Positions 1-9,286 of a stretch of DNA of 64,000 nucleotides are shown here, piece after piece; within the stretch, counting starts at the first letter, position 1, and every line of letters begins with the position of its first letter. Under the pieces are notes generated by a model that was given only the letters and a program-made list of their open reading frames with translations, was not told the origin of the DNA and did not search any database. The stretch is from DASQDN01 sp963825845 (lineage in GTDB: Bacteria; Acidobacteriota; Terriglobia; Bryobacterales; Bryobacteraceae). Both the position numbers and the translations under genes were made by a program. The DNA lies in NCBI GenBank assembly GCA_963825845.1, contig CAWGVL010000080.1, positions 1 through 64,000 of the forward strand, written 5' to 3'.

Positions 1-2
1 TC

Positions 3-110
3 AAAGATGGACTTTTTTCACTCCCAAAGCGTGTTACTCTGGCTTCGGGGGAACGCAATCATCAAGACTCCACTGATATCGTCATCACTTTGGTTTGGAA
101 GCACTGCTAA
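3..110 (+). CDS. C-terminal tail of an upstream archaeal gene (perhaps rps4e)
   Basis: An open frame entering from the left edge ends at the TAA at 108-110, just before the uL5 gene. In archaeal spc-type clusters the gene before uL5 is usually eS4, and that is the only reason for suggesting it. The 35 residues visible carry no motif I can recognise, and an indel within them is possible. Confidence 0.3.
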   Translation, partial: KDGLFSLPKRVTLASGERNHQDSTDIVITLVWKHC

Positions 111-129
111 TCAAGGTGAATTAGTTAGT

Positions 130-647
130 TTGAATCAAAGCCCAACTGAACTAAATGCAAATCCTATGACAAGGATTATCGTTGGCAAGGTAGTCGTCAA
201 TATGGGCTAGGAAAACCAGGAGAACCTCTAGAAAAAGCGAAACGTGGTTAGAAGAGTTAACGGGGCAAAGGCCGACTGTGCGAGGGGCCAGAAAAAGCGT
301 TCGAGATTTCGGGATTCATAAAGGTGAGCCTATCCGGCCATTGTGGCCTTTCCAACAGGTGACGCAGCTCTTCAGTTTCTGCGACTTACAGTTGGCGGAA
401 AAGAGGAATAGCCTCAAGGCGTCTTCTTACGATAAAATCGGAATTTATCCATGGGAATTCATGAACACATTGATCTCCCGGACAAAATACAATCCAGAGA
501 TAGGCATCTTTGGCATGGATGTCAGTATCGCACTTACTAGGCCAGGATAACAATTGCAAGAAAAGAAATAGGCAATATTGGTAAAGGACACAGAATACAA
601 AGGATGACGCGATTCAATTCTTTCAGAAACAGTTCGAAGTGAGATAA
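130..647 (+). CDS. rpl5: Archaeal ribosomal protein uL5 (L5), frameshifted
   Basis: Large-subunit protein of the central protuberance that contacts 5S rRNA. The motif NPMTRIIVGKVVVNMG is followed, after a one-base slip near 208, by GKPGEPLEKAK. LEELTGQRPTVRGARKSVRD and FGIHKGEP follow in a further frame. The C-terminal half keeps KYNPEIGIFGMDVSIALTRP, then another slip before a tail ending at the TAA at 645-647. The sequence is archaeal in style and not bacterial. The TTG at 130 is the first in-frame start after the previous stop; the ATG at 166 is an alternative. At least three indels interrupt it. Because the homology continues in other frames, these are more likely read errors than a dead gene. 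Confidence 0.75.
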
Positions 648-829
648 TTGATAACACCTAAACCTCGAGACTATTCTGAAACTGGAAGGAAAAAACTTGC
701 TCATGGAAAGGAACAAGGTGGTGTAAAAGATGTGGTTCATATACTGCTTATTCAACAGTATAATTAGTGCTTTGCAGGCAATGTTTTAGGGAAGTAGCTC
801 TCAGCTGGGGCTTCAAAAAATATGAGTAA
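648..829 (+). CDS. rps14: Archaeal ribosomal protein uS14 (zinc type), frameshifted
   Basis: Small-subunit head protein. Reading across frames gives RDYSETGRKKLAHGK, then CKRCGSYTAYSTVYN, then LCRQCFREVALSWGFKKYE with a TAA at 827-829. The two CxxC pairs form the zinc site typical of archaeal S14, and the GFKKYE ending is characteristic. The position directly after uL5 matches the archaeal cluster. The TTG at 648 is the closest plausible start; it abuts the uL5 stop. At least two indels are needed to join the parts. Confidence 0.7.
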
Positions 830-845
830 GTGGGGTGACAAAGAT

Positions 846-1231
846 ATGCCAGCATAAATGTTTTGTCCAATCTGTTTACTACGATATATAACAATGAATC
901 TCGAAGAAAGAAGGAGTGTATAGTGATTCCCGCTTCAAGGTTTTCAGCGAATTGCGCGTAATGCAGAAGCATCAGTATATTGGCGAATTCGAACAAATCG
1001 ATGACGGAAGGGCAGGAAAATTCAGAATTCAGCTATTGGCAAGGATAAATAAGTGTGGAATCATACCCCCCGTTTCAGTGTAAAGAAAAACAACTATCTA
1101 AATTGGGAAAGACGATTTCTGCCTGCATATAACATGGGGTTTAATTTTAATATCTACTAGTGCGGGTATATTATTCATCACGAAGCACAAGAACAAGGAT
1201 ATGGGGGGGTCTAAATGGTTATATCTTCTGA
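846..1231 (+). CDS. rps8: Archaeal ribosomal protein uS8, frameshifted
   Basis: 16S rRNA-binding small-subunit protein. Recoverable pieces are YNNESRRKKECIVIPAS, QKHQYIGEFEQIDDGRAGKF, RIQLLARINKCG and RFSVKK. A C-terminal part around 1112-1231 contains NWERRFLPAYN and ends LNGYIF before the TGA at 1229-1231. The YIGEFE..DDGRAGKF..L..RINKCG string is archaeal uS8. The gene overlaps the uL6 start by 17 bases. Several single-base slips split it, and the ATG at 846 fits the N-terminus. Confidence 0.72.
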
Positions 1232-1754
1232 AGAAATTAATGCAGAAATTCTAATACCTGAGAACGTAAAAGCAGAAATTCTTGACAATGTAATTATTGT
1301 CGAGGGCAGACTCGGAAAACTAAAAAAAAACATTATGAGGATACCTGTTGTGGCTCGTTCAAGACAGAAAAGTTTGCTGTACGACCATATGGGAGGAGAA
1401 AGAAAGACCTTGCAATAACAAATACGGTCAGAGCATAATACGAAATATGATAACTGGGGTAGAGAGGGCTTACATACAAGTTAAAAATAGTATGCTCATT
1501 TTCCGATGTCAGTGAAATGAGAGGGACAAAGTTAATATAGAAAACTATTTCGGTGAAAGGTCACCACGTACATCTCAAATAGCAGGAGAAGCTACAAAGG
1601 TTACTGTCGTCGGCGAGCATTGCATGTGCAGGGTCCAAGTTTGGAGGATGTCTCTCAGACTGCTGAATATAAAGCTATCGACAAAGATGAAGGGAAAGAC
1701 CAAAGAGTTTTTCTTGACGGTTTGTACATATATTCAAAAGAAAAAGGAATTTAG
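1215..1754 (+). CDS. rpl6: Archaeal ribosomal protein uL6, frameshifted
   Basis: Large-subunit protein near the GTPase centre. It opens with ATG at 1215 and reads IPENVKAEILDNVIIVEGR with GKLKKN, the classical L6 N-terminal sheet. Across frames it continues with RKKDLAITNTVRSIIRNMI and TGVERGYTY. Next come YFGERSPRTSQIAGEATKVT and NIKLSTKMKGKDQRVFLDGLY, and it ends KEKGI before the TAG at 1752-1754. The Q-R-V-F-L-D-G ending resembles thaumarchaeal L6. About four indels are needed. It is the last protein gene of the archaeal segment. Confidence 0.75.
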
Positions 1755-1856
1755 ATCTATCTACACTTTTAGAACGTTCAATATTCGAGTTCTGAAATAT
1801 AGGCCTTTATAGTACAACCTATCATAACATTTATTTTGTGCTTTGCTGCATAGTGC

Positions 1857-1930
1857 GCCGCTGTAGCTCAGCATGGTAGAGCAAACCGAAATGTGATTTC
1901 ACATTGAGTTCAGCTGCTGTTCCAGTGGGT
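1857..1930 (+). tRNA. tRNA-like 5' half at the archaeal/bacterial junction
   Basis: GCCGCTG, TA, GCTC, AGCATGGTA and GAGC at 1857-1882 form a textbook acceptor 5' strand, D-stem and D-loop. The expected anticodon arm, GGTTCGA-type T-loop and matching CAGCGGC 3' strand are not visible downstream; the nearest is CAGCTGCTG. It may be an intron-containing archaeal tRNA ruined by read errors, or a tRNA cut by a chimeric join. No anticodon can be assigned. Confidence 0.3.
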
Positions 1931-1935
1931 CATCA

Positions 1936-2147
1936 CTACCCTAGGCCGCGCCAATGATAACTATATTCAATGAGGTGGTTGGCGCATGCTGTGACATAGC
2001 CCTCGATCACCCGGCCCTGCAAGTTGACAAGCTCGCGGACGACATTTCCTTTCGCGCGGATCGGCCGGCGAATCAGAACGGTGAGACAATTGAGGCTGCT
2101 AACGCGGCCACCGCCGCGCTCCACGCGAGCCGCGGGTGGGCGTTCAT
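1936..2147 (-). other. Unassigned GC-rich stretch after the junction
   Basis: Base composition switches here from AT-rich to GC-rich. A minus-strand frame open at 1936-2124 could be the N-terminal part of a gene downstream of the transaldolase, cut by the junction. It has no motif I recognise, and no start codon convincingly separates it from its neighbour. Confidence 0.2.
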
Positions 2148-2809
2148 CTATCGTGCTGCGGGCGCGTCCTGGAAGACTTTACCCCAATCGCTGAGGAACT
2201 GCTCCAGGCCGCGGTCGGTAAGCGGATGATTGAAGAGCGGGTCGACAACTTGAACGGCATGGTCCCGATATGGGCTCCAGCCATTGCCGACGCGATCACG
2301 TGATTTGGCGTGCGGAGCGACGCCGCGAGGATTTGAGTCTTGTAGCTGTAGTTTTCGTAGATCTGGACGATCTGCTGGACAAGCTCCATGCCGTTCCCCA
2401 GGCCAATGTCGTCCAACCGTCCCACAAAGGGACTAACGTTAAGCGCCGGCTTTTGCAGCCAGAAGCGCCTGACCTGCAGAGAAGCCAGGGTGACGTTGAT
2501 TCGAATGCCCTGCTTGGAAAGCGTGGAGCAGGCTTTAATTCCGTCGCGCGTCAAGGGGAGTTTGACGACGACGTTCTTGTGAATCTTTGATAGCCGGAGT
2601 CCTTCCGGGATCATTTCGGCTGCCTTGGTGGCGACCACCTCTGCGCTGATATCGCCGTCGACGATATCGCAGATGCGTGCAATTTGTTCCTCGATTGGAC
2701 GGCCTTCTTTCGCAATGAGGGAAGGATTCGTAGTCACGCCGTCTACGATTCCCCACTCAGCGGCCCGCTTCAACTCATCGAGATTGGCTGTATCGAGAAA
2801 GATCTTCAC
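2148..2809 (-). CDS. Transaldolase of the small TalC/FSA subfamily, frameshifted
   Basis: TIM-barrel aldolase moving a dihydroxyacetone unit in the non-oxidative pentose phosphate pathway. The start is GTG at 2809, giving MKIFLDTANLDELKRA. GIVDGVTTNPSLIAKEG is the family signature, and the Schiff-base lysine sits in NVVVKLPLT (about residue 86). SPFVGRLDDIG and then GAHIGTMPF follow. Two local slips scramble residues about 108-118 and the end. In the corrected frame the tail reads FNHPLTDRGLEQFLSDWGK with a stop at 2148-2150. About 220 residues is normal for this subfamily. Whether it acts as transaldolase or fructose-6-phosphate aldolase cannot be told from sequence. It starts three bases after the FAH gene, so the two probably form an operon. 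Confidence 0.85.
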
Positions 2810-2812
2810 GTC

Positions 2813-3548
2813 TCATCCTTGTACTACGGGGTTTCGTAGAATTCCGATACCGGGGATTTCTCCCTCGACTGTCTGACCCGGTAACATGGGTCCGACTCCT
2901 GCCGGCGTGCCCGTTGCGATCAGATCGCCTGGCTCGAGCGTCATGCACGCCGTGACGAACGCGATTATAGCATCGACACTGAAAATCATGTCGGTGACCG
3001 GCCCGTCCTGTTTCACCTCACCGTCCAAACGAGTGATGACGCGCAGTTTCGAAAATCGACATCCGCTGCGGGGGCCATATGCGGTCTACCGCGCAGAACG
3101 TGTCGAAGCCCTTGCCTCGCGTGAACTGGACGTCTTTTCGTTGGATGTCACGCGCCGTTACGTCATTCAGACAGGTGTATCCGGCGATGTAGTCGAAAGC
3201 GTTCTCGCGAGCGATATGACGGCCGCGTTTGCCGATGATGAGCCCCAGTTCGCCCTCGAAGTTTACGTTCTGCGAGATGGCCGGATAGACGATGGACTCG
3301 CCGTGACCTATCAAGGACGACACTGGCTTCAGAAAGATCAGCGGTTCGGCCGGCACGGGGTTGCCTAATTCCTTCGCGTGATCGACGTAATTGCGCCCCA
3401 CGCAGACGATCTTGGTCGGCGAGCAGGGCGGCAGCAACCGGGCATTTTCCGGAATTCCTTTCAATTCGCCTTGCTTAACGTCGGGGTTGTGGTCAGAAGC
3501 GGTGGAGGGGCAGTCCGGGGACAACGTGTAACGCACGAGTCTTCGCAT
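2813..3548 (-). CDS. Fumarylacetoacetate hydrolase family protein, frameshifted
   Basis: Metal-dependent FAH-fold enzyme acting on 2-oxo/diketo acids. Typical activities are acylpyruvase, oxaloacetate decarboxylase or hydroxymuconate hydrolase; which one applies is unknown. KIVCVGRNYVDHAKELGNPV opens the domain, and NFEGELGLIIGKRG carries the E-x-E metal ligands. YTCLNDVTARDIQRKD, then GKGFDTFCAV, follow. After a slip near 3080 the gene continues with GDLIATGTPAGVGPM and ends at 2813. The N-terminal 45 residues are low quality. The small 735-base size is typical of single-domain FAH proteins. Confidence 0.82.
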
Positions 3549-3605
3549 GAGGTTGTACCCTCATGCTACCTCGAACTACTCGCTTACCTTGGCGTCCAAT
3601 GGTGC

Positions 3606-4071
3606 GTGAACCGTGAGACGGCAGGGTCCATATGAGGCTTTTTAGCCACTGTTCCGATGACAATCGCAATGAATGCGATGCATCGCGCTCTTCCTGAGAA
3701 GGATCAGCATCCATTGCCTCCGAGGCATATCACAGAAAACGCCGCGGCGACGACGGGAGTTGATCTTGGTCCGAGTGAGGACACCCACGAAGCGGCTACG
3801 CTCGCGGCGCATTTCGGGTACGGAGCCGCCGCTGGCTCGGTCTATGCTCCGTTCGCAGGATCGACAGGGTTGCCGAGGGCTGCGGAAGGCGCGTTGTACG
3901 GTGTCGGAGTGTGGGCGCGAGCTATCTTGGATTGCTGCCGGGAGCCGGGTTGTATCCTGCGGCTACGCAGGAATCTCCGGCAAGAAACGGGCTCATGATC
4001 TCCGCTCATTGATCTGGGGCGCGTCGCTCGGTCTGCTGATGGGCGTCTTCGCCGAGAGATTAAGGGATTGA
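3606..4071 (+). CDS. Small YagU/DUF1440-like membrane protein, frameshifted
   Basis: Reassembled across frames, the protein begins near the GTG at 3606 and reads ATVPMTIAMNAMHRALPEKD. A glycine-rich helix HFGYGAAAGSVYAPFAG comes next, then AEGALYGVGVWA, and after a slip LIWGASLGLLMGVFAERLRD. The alternating small-residue helices and the H-F-G-Y-G motif resemble bacterial YagU/DUF1440-like inner-membrane proteins of unknown function. An in-frame TGA at 3633-3635 and at least one further indel interrupt it. It diverges from the FAH gene. Confidence 0.5.
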
Positions 4072-4346
4072 AAATATTGGTTGTGGTGTATGCTGTGACA
4101 GGAACCACTTGCGTGGCGGCAAGCAGTTCCCACTCGCGGTTAACGGATCTTGATCCGCAGCCTCGCGGTGATGGTAATCACTAGCGTAACTAGCATCACC
4201 AACCTCACAAGGATCGTGAGTTCGATCACTCGAATCATCACCTCGGCTTCGACAGTATCGGGAGGCTCGGTCTTATTCACCGAGCTTTCCCTCGAAGCCC
4301 CGGAAGCTTCTACGGACTGCCCCTTCCCGGCTGTCGAAACCGCAAC
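4072..4346 (+). other. Intergenic, no gene assigned
   Basis: The stretch holds an AT/C-biased run at about 4165-4255 in which short units such as ATCACT, GTAACTAGCATCACC and GATCACTCGAATC recur imperfectly. A forward frame at 4150-4353 would give a Ser/Thr/Ile-rich repeat protein, but there is no ribosome-binding site and I do not trust it. Nothing else is recognisable. Confidence 0.25.
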
Positions 4347-6201
4347 TCAGTAGTGGATTGAGCGAACGATAACTCTCGGATTAATCGTCTCCGCCGTATC
4401 GCCGACTTTGAGTACTGCGAGAAATGCTTCCTGCGGGATCTCGACGCGGCCGACGCGCTTCATCCGGCGCTTGCCTTCCTTTTGCTTTTCGAGCAGTTTC
4501 CGCTTCCGGCAGATATCGCCGCCGTAGCACTTGGCGAGCACGTTTTTCCGTATCGCGGAGACGGTCTCGCGGGCGATGATCTTGCCGCCGATCGCGGCCT
4601 GAAGAGCGACTTCGAACATCTGCCGGGGAATGAGCTTCCGCAGACGTTCGATCAGTTCTTTGCCGCGCTCGTACGCAAAGTCCCTGTGCACGATGATCGA
4701 GAGCGCGTCCACCGGCTCGCCCGCGACCATGATGTCGAGCTTCACCATCGGGGAAACGCGATAGCCGGCCAAATGGTAATCGAGCGACGCGTATCCGCGC
4801 GAGCCGACTTCAGCCGATCGTAGAAATCGAGCACGATCTCATTCAGCGGAAACTCGTAGACAAGCAGAACACGACCGCCGCCGAGGTACTCGAATTTCTT
4901 CTGATTTCCGCGCTTCTCTTCCAGCAGCTTCAGGATCTCGCCGATATACTCTTCGCGCGTGATGACGGTCGCGTCGATGATCGGCTCTTCGATCTGTTTG
5001 GTCTCGGACGGATTCGGGAACTTGGTCGGATTCTCGACCATGATCACCTCGTCCGTTCGATCAGCGTGACGCGGTAACGCACGCCGGGCGCGGTCGTGAT
5101 CAGGTCGATATTGAACTCGCGCTCGAGCCGCTCCTGAATGATCTCCATATGCAGCAGGCCGAGGAAGCCGCAGCGGAAACCGAAGCCGAGAGCCACCGAG
5201 TTCTCCGGCTCGAAGTTGAACGCGCTGTCATTCAGGCGGAGTTTTTCGAGCGCATCGCGAAGCAGGCCGTGTTCGTGGATTCGACCGGATAAAGCCCGGC
5301 GAACACCATCGGCTTGATTTCCTGAAAACCGGGCAGCGGTTCGGAGGCAGGATTCTGGTCGTCGGTGATCGTGTCGCCGATCTTGGCGTCGGAAACGGTC
5401 TTGATGTTGGCGAAGACGAAGCCCGCTTCGCCTGCTGATAGCTCGTCGCACGGGCACCGGTTTCGGCGATTGATAGCCAAGTCCTTCGATCTCATAAACG
5501 CCGCCCGTGGACCAGAGCCGGATCTTCTGCCCCATGCGCAGCCTGCCTTCGACGACGCGGACAAGAATGATGACTCCGCGATATGGATCGAACCAGGAAT
5601 CGAAGATCAGTGCACGCAGCGGGGCATTCGGGATCGCCGGTCGGCGGCGGGCACGCGCTCGCACGACGGCTTCCAGGATCTCTTCGATGCCGACACCCTG
5701 CTTGGCGCTGGCGAGCAATGCATCGCGTGGCATCGAGTCCGATCACCTGCTCGATCTGCTCGCGAATGCGATCCGGCTCGGCCGAAGGCAGATCGATCTT
5801 GTTGATTACCGGGATGATTTCGAGATTGTGGTTCAGCGCAAGATAGGTATTGGCCAGCGTCTGCGCTTCGACGCCCTGCGAGGCATCGACCACAAGCAGC
5901 GCGCCTTCGCACGCCTGCAAGCTGCGCGAAACTTCATAGGTGAAATCAACGTGCCCCGGCGTATCGATGAGATTGAGTTGATACTGCTGCGCCGTCTTTC
6001 GCCTTGTAATCGAGCCGAACAGCGTGCGCCTTGATCGTGATGCCGCGCTCCCGCTCGAGGTCCATGGAGTCGAGAACCTGGTCCATCATTTCGCGCTGCG
6101 ACAGGGCCCCTGTGTACTCGAGCAGGCGATCGGCCAGCGTCGACTTGCCGTGGTCGATATGCGCGATGATCGAGAAATTTCTGATATCTTACGGGGTCCA
6201 T
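4347..6201 (-). CDS. lepA: Elongation factor 4 (LepA), heavily frameshifted
   Basis: Ribosome-back-translocating GTPase. With frames corrected, the N-terminus reads MDPVRYIRNFSIIAHIDHGK (P-loop), then LIDTPGHVDFTYEVSRSLQA and CEGALLVVDASQGVEAQTLA. NHNLEIIPVINKIDLP carries the NKID base-specificity motif. ALIFDSWFDPYRGVIILVRV marks domain II, FGFRCGFLGLLHMEIIQERL the EF-G-like domain, and KKRMKRVGRVEIPQEAFLAV the LepA C-terminal domain. About 618 codons against a usual 600. At least five indels break it, and the last dozen residues may be frame run-on. Homology is complete from end to end, so errors are likelier than loss. Confidence 0.9.
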
Positions 6202-6235
6202 GCGGTATGATGAGGGCTGAACTTCAGTATCCCAT

Positions 6236-7027
6236 ATGTCCTACAAAAATATCGTATTTGAGCATCTCGAGGACGGCATCGCCACTGTCACGGTGAGCCG
6301 TCCGGAGAAGCTGAATGCGCTCAATCAGGAGACGATGGGGGAACTCGAGACGGCGCTTCGAATACGTGCGAATACGACGACCCACGATGCGCGGTCTGAT
6401 CCTCACCGGAGCCGGTGAAAAAGCATTCGTGGCCGGGGCCGACATCCACGAGCTGGCGGGAGTGCGAGCGGTGGAGGCAGCGCGACTGTCGGCGCGTCGG
6501 CCAGAGCATTTTCGCGCGGCTGGAGCTGATGGGGAAGCCTTCGATCGCGGCGATCAACGGATTTGCGCTGGGCGGCGGGCTGGAACTGGCGATGGCCTGT
6601 ACACTTCGCGTAGCAGTCGCCGACTGCAAGCATGGGGCTGCCGGAAGTGAAACTCGGATTGATACCCGGATACGGCGGGACACAACGATTGCCGCGACTC
6701 GTGGGCCGCGGGAGGGCGCTGGAATTGCTGCTGACAGGCGAAGGATCGGGGCAGACGAGGCGCACCGGATCGGCTTGGTGAATCGGATACTGTCCGCCTG
6801 AAGCTTGCTGGCAGGAGCCCGTGAGATGCTGCGCAACGATTCTTGCCAACGGTCCGGTTGCGATCGCGCTCGCGATGGAAGCGGTGGATGTGGGCTGAAC
6901 GCCGGCTTGGTGGAGGGTCTGCGTTTCGAATCTTCAGCGTTCGGGCATCGCCGCATCGACGGAAGACCGGCGTGAGGGGACCACTGCTTTCTTCGAACGC
7001 AGACCACCGGTGTTTACTGGTAAATAA
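6236..7027 (+). CDS. Enoyl-CoA hydratase/isomerase family protein, frameshifted
   Basis: Crotonase-fold enzyme, probably hydrating enoyl-CoA in fatty-acid oxidation. The N-terminus is MSYKNIVFEHLEDGIATVTV, then SRPEKLNALNQETMGEL. The oxyanion-hole pieces are KAFVAGADIHELA and AAINGFALGGGLELAMAC. Further pieces are EAHRIGLVNRIL and, at the end, ANGPVAIALAMEAVDVGL, with ERRPPVFTGK before the TAA at 7025-7027. Total length is about 262 codons, standard for the family. Five or more single-base slips divide it. The start codon is well supported, and the gene ends two bases before ribH. Confidence 0.88.
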
Positions 7028-7029
7028 AG

Positions 7030-7512
7030 ATGGCTCGAACAATCGAAGGCAACCTGGACGCGCGCGGGCTGAAGTTCGCCATCGTCGCTGCGAGATTCAA
7101 TAGCTTCATCATGGAGCGGCTGCTCGAAGGCGCGCTCGATGCGCTGCGACGCACGGGCGCTGACGTGGACGCTACGGTGATCATCAAAGTGCCTGGTTCC
7201 TGGGAGATGCCGGTGGTGGCGTCGGAACTCGCGCGGCAGAAGCGCTATGACGGCATCATTTGCCTGGGTGCCGTGATTCGCGGCGAGACTCCGCATTTCG
7301 ACTACGTCGCAGGCAATGCAGCGAGCGGTCTGGCAAGCATCGCGGCCGAAACGGGAGTGCCGATCGCCTTCGGTATGTTGACCACGAATACCGTGGAACA
7401 GGCCGTCGATCGCGCAGGAACGAAGGCGGGCAACAAAGGCTTCGATGCGGCGATGACTGCGATTGAGATGGCTCAACTCCTCCGCACATTGCGGAGCGAC
7501 TCCTCACAATGA
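7030..7512 (+). CDS. ribH: 6,7-dimethyl-8-ribityllumazine synthase
   Basis: Penultimate enzyme of riboflavin synthesis, condensing 5-amino-6-ribitylaminouracil with dihydroxybutanone phosphate. The 160-residue frame is intact. FAIVAARFNSFIMERLLEGA is the N-terminal substrate loop, VPGSWEMPV the phosphate/ribityl region, and LGAVIRGETPHFDYVAG carries the catalytic His. FGMLTTNTVEQAVDRAG and KAGNKGFDAA follow. The ATG overlaps no other gene, and the stop overlaps the nusB ATG, implying coupled translation. ribH-nusB is a widespread bacterial pair. Confidence 0.97.
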   Translation: MARTIEGNLDARGLKFAIVAARFNSFIMERLLEGALDALRRTGADVDATVIIKVPGSWEMPVVASELARQKRYDGIICLGAVIRGETPHFDYVAGNAASGLASIAAETGVPIAFGMLTTNTVEQAVDRAGTKAGNKGFDAAMTAIEMAQLLRTLRSDSSQ

Positions 7513-7940
7513 GTTCACGGAGAACATCACGGCATCGCGCCGTGCAGGTCCTTTACCAGTGCGACATGCGTTCGCTCGGGGCGGACGAGGCGATTGCGGC
7601 GTTTTACGGCGGCTTGTATTCGGAGGAGAACGAGGAAACGCCGGAGAAGGATCCGTTTATGGAGGCCTGGTACAAGGGGCCATCCGCAGAAGAAAGCTCA
7701 GATTGACGAACGCATAACGAAGTACTCAGAGCGATGGCGTATCGAGCGGATGCCGGCCGTGGATCGCAATATCCTCCGCATGGCGATCTTCGAAATGATG
7801 CAAGGTGAAACACCAGGAGCGATCGTGATTGACGAGGCGATCGAGCTGGCGCGGAAATTCTCGGGCGATGAATCGGCGCCTTTCGTGAACGGCGTGCTCG
7901 ACTCCATTCGGAAGGAATTGGAGACGGAAAACAAGCGTGA
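7509..7940 (+). CDS. nusB: Transcription antitermination factor NusB, frameshifted
   Basis: RNA-binding all-helical factor that acts with S10 on boxA of rRNA operons. SRRTSRHRAVQVLYQCDMRS is the NusB N-terminus. After a slip near 7680, IDERITKYSERWRIERMPAV and DRNILRMAIFEM follow, then GAIVIDEAIELARKFSGDES and FVNGVLDSIRKEL, the conserved C-terminal helices. The end is uncertain: the uncorrected frame runs to 8019 into the opposite gene, while one more slip gives a TGA at 7938-7940, a normal NusB length. It overlaps ribH by four bases and converges on mnmE. Confidence 0.9.
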
Positions 7941-7951
7941 CGTAGGCTCCG

Positions 7952-9286
7952 TCACTTTCCGATGCAGAACGTGGAGAAGATGCGATTCAAGATGTCGTCC
8001 GCCGTCGTGGCCCCGGTGATCGCGTCGATCGGCCGTAGCGCACTGTAGAGGTCAAGCAACAGCATTTCGTGAGGGATTTTGTTCAACACGGCGCTCTCGC
8101 GCCGAGTCGAGGGAGCTCCAGAGCTTCGCGTAGCAGAGCCTCGTGACGGACACTCGTAATGAATCCGGCTTCCTGCGCGATCTCGGGAGTGATCGCCTGA
8201 AGGATGCGCGTCCGTAGGTCGTCGATGCCTTGTCCCGTCAGGGCTGATACCGCGATGCGATTCTCCAACGGGAGCCCCGGACAGATCGACTTTGTTCGCG
8301 ACAGACCAGCCGGTTCGCCGGCCGTGACAACAGCGCCTCATCATCCGCGTGGAGCGGTTGCAGAGGCATCGATGACGACGAGTGTCAGATCCGCATCGGC
8401 CATGGCCTGATAGCTGCGCTCGATACCGAGTTGCTCGACGCGGTCTTCGCCTGCGCGAATGCCAGCGGTGTCCACGAAGCGTACCGGTATGCCGTGGAGA
8501 GAAGCGGTTTCGGAGATGGTGTCACGGGTAGTGCCAGGGATCTCCGTTACGATTGCGCGATCCTGCTCAACCAGGCGGTTGAAAAGACTGCTTTTCCCCA
8601 CGTTTGGCCGACCGACAATGGCAAGCGTGAAGCCTTCGTGCACCAGTTTGCCGTAGGCGAAGCTGCGTGCCAGGCGGTCGATTCCTTCGTGGATCGGGCA
8701 AGCCGGCGCAGGATCTCTTCGTCGGACGCAATATCGATGTCGTCTTCGGCGAAGTCGATGCCGGCTTCCAGCAGCGACATGAGCTCGAGCAACTGCTCCT
8801 TTAGGGAGCGATGCGCTTCGAGACGGATCCTTCAACCTGTTGAGCTGCAATGCGCGCCTGGTAAAGAGTGGTCGCGTCGATAAGATCGCGGACCGCTTCG
8901 GCTTGCGGCAGATCGATGCGGCCATTCAAGTACCCGCGCAGCGTGAACTCACCCGGTTCAGCCGGCCGAGCCCCGGCACGGACCGCTCGTTCGACACAAT
9001 ACCGAAGAACAACCGGCGCGCCATGACACGAGATCTCGATTACGTCTTCCGCTGTGTACGATCGCGGCGCGGCGAAATACGTCGCGACGACCTGGTCGAC
9101 AGTGCCGCCCGATTCATCGATCAGTGTCGCAAGGGTCGCGGTCCAGGGCTTCCAGGTGTGTTCTGAGGGAAGACGGAGGATCTGTTGGACGATGTGTCGC
9201 GATTCGGCGCCGGAGAGCCGCACAACTCCGATCCCGGCTCGCGCAACGGGGGTGGAGATGGCGACAATCGTATCTGCTAGCTGCAA
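7952..9286 (-). CDS. mnmE: tRNA modification GTPase MnmE, frameshifted
   Basis: With MnmG it makes the 5-carboxymethylaminomethyl group on U34 of tRNAs. The N-terminal folate-binding domain is clean (DTIVAISTPVARAGIGVVRL, RPAEPGEFTLRGYLNGRIDL, QAEAVRDLIDA). The embedded G domain shows GRPNVGKSSLFNRLVEQDRA and IPGTTRDT, then FVDTAGIR. The protein ends ILNRIFSTFCIGK, whose invariant C-x-G-K tail fixes the stop at 7952. Length is about 445 codons. At least four slips lie between 7960 and 8850. The gene abuts khpB, as in many rpmH-proximal clusters. Confidence 0.93.

Noticed and set aside
4150..4353. Ser/Thr/Ile-rich repeat ORF
   Set aside because: No ribosome-binding site, odd composition, and it ends at the lepA stop; likely non-coding sequence with short imperfect repeats.
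2148..9286. Wholesale pseudogenisation of lepA, mnmE and neighbours
   Set aside because: Homology is continuous across frames with no missing segments, and these genes are normally retained; sequencing indels are the better explanation.
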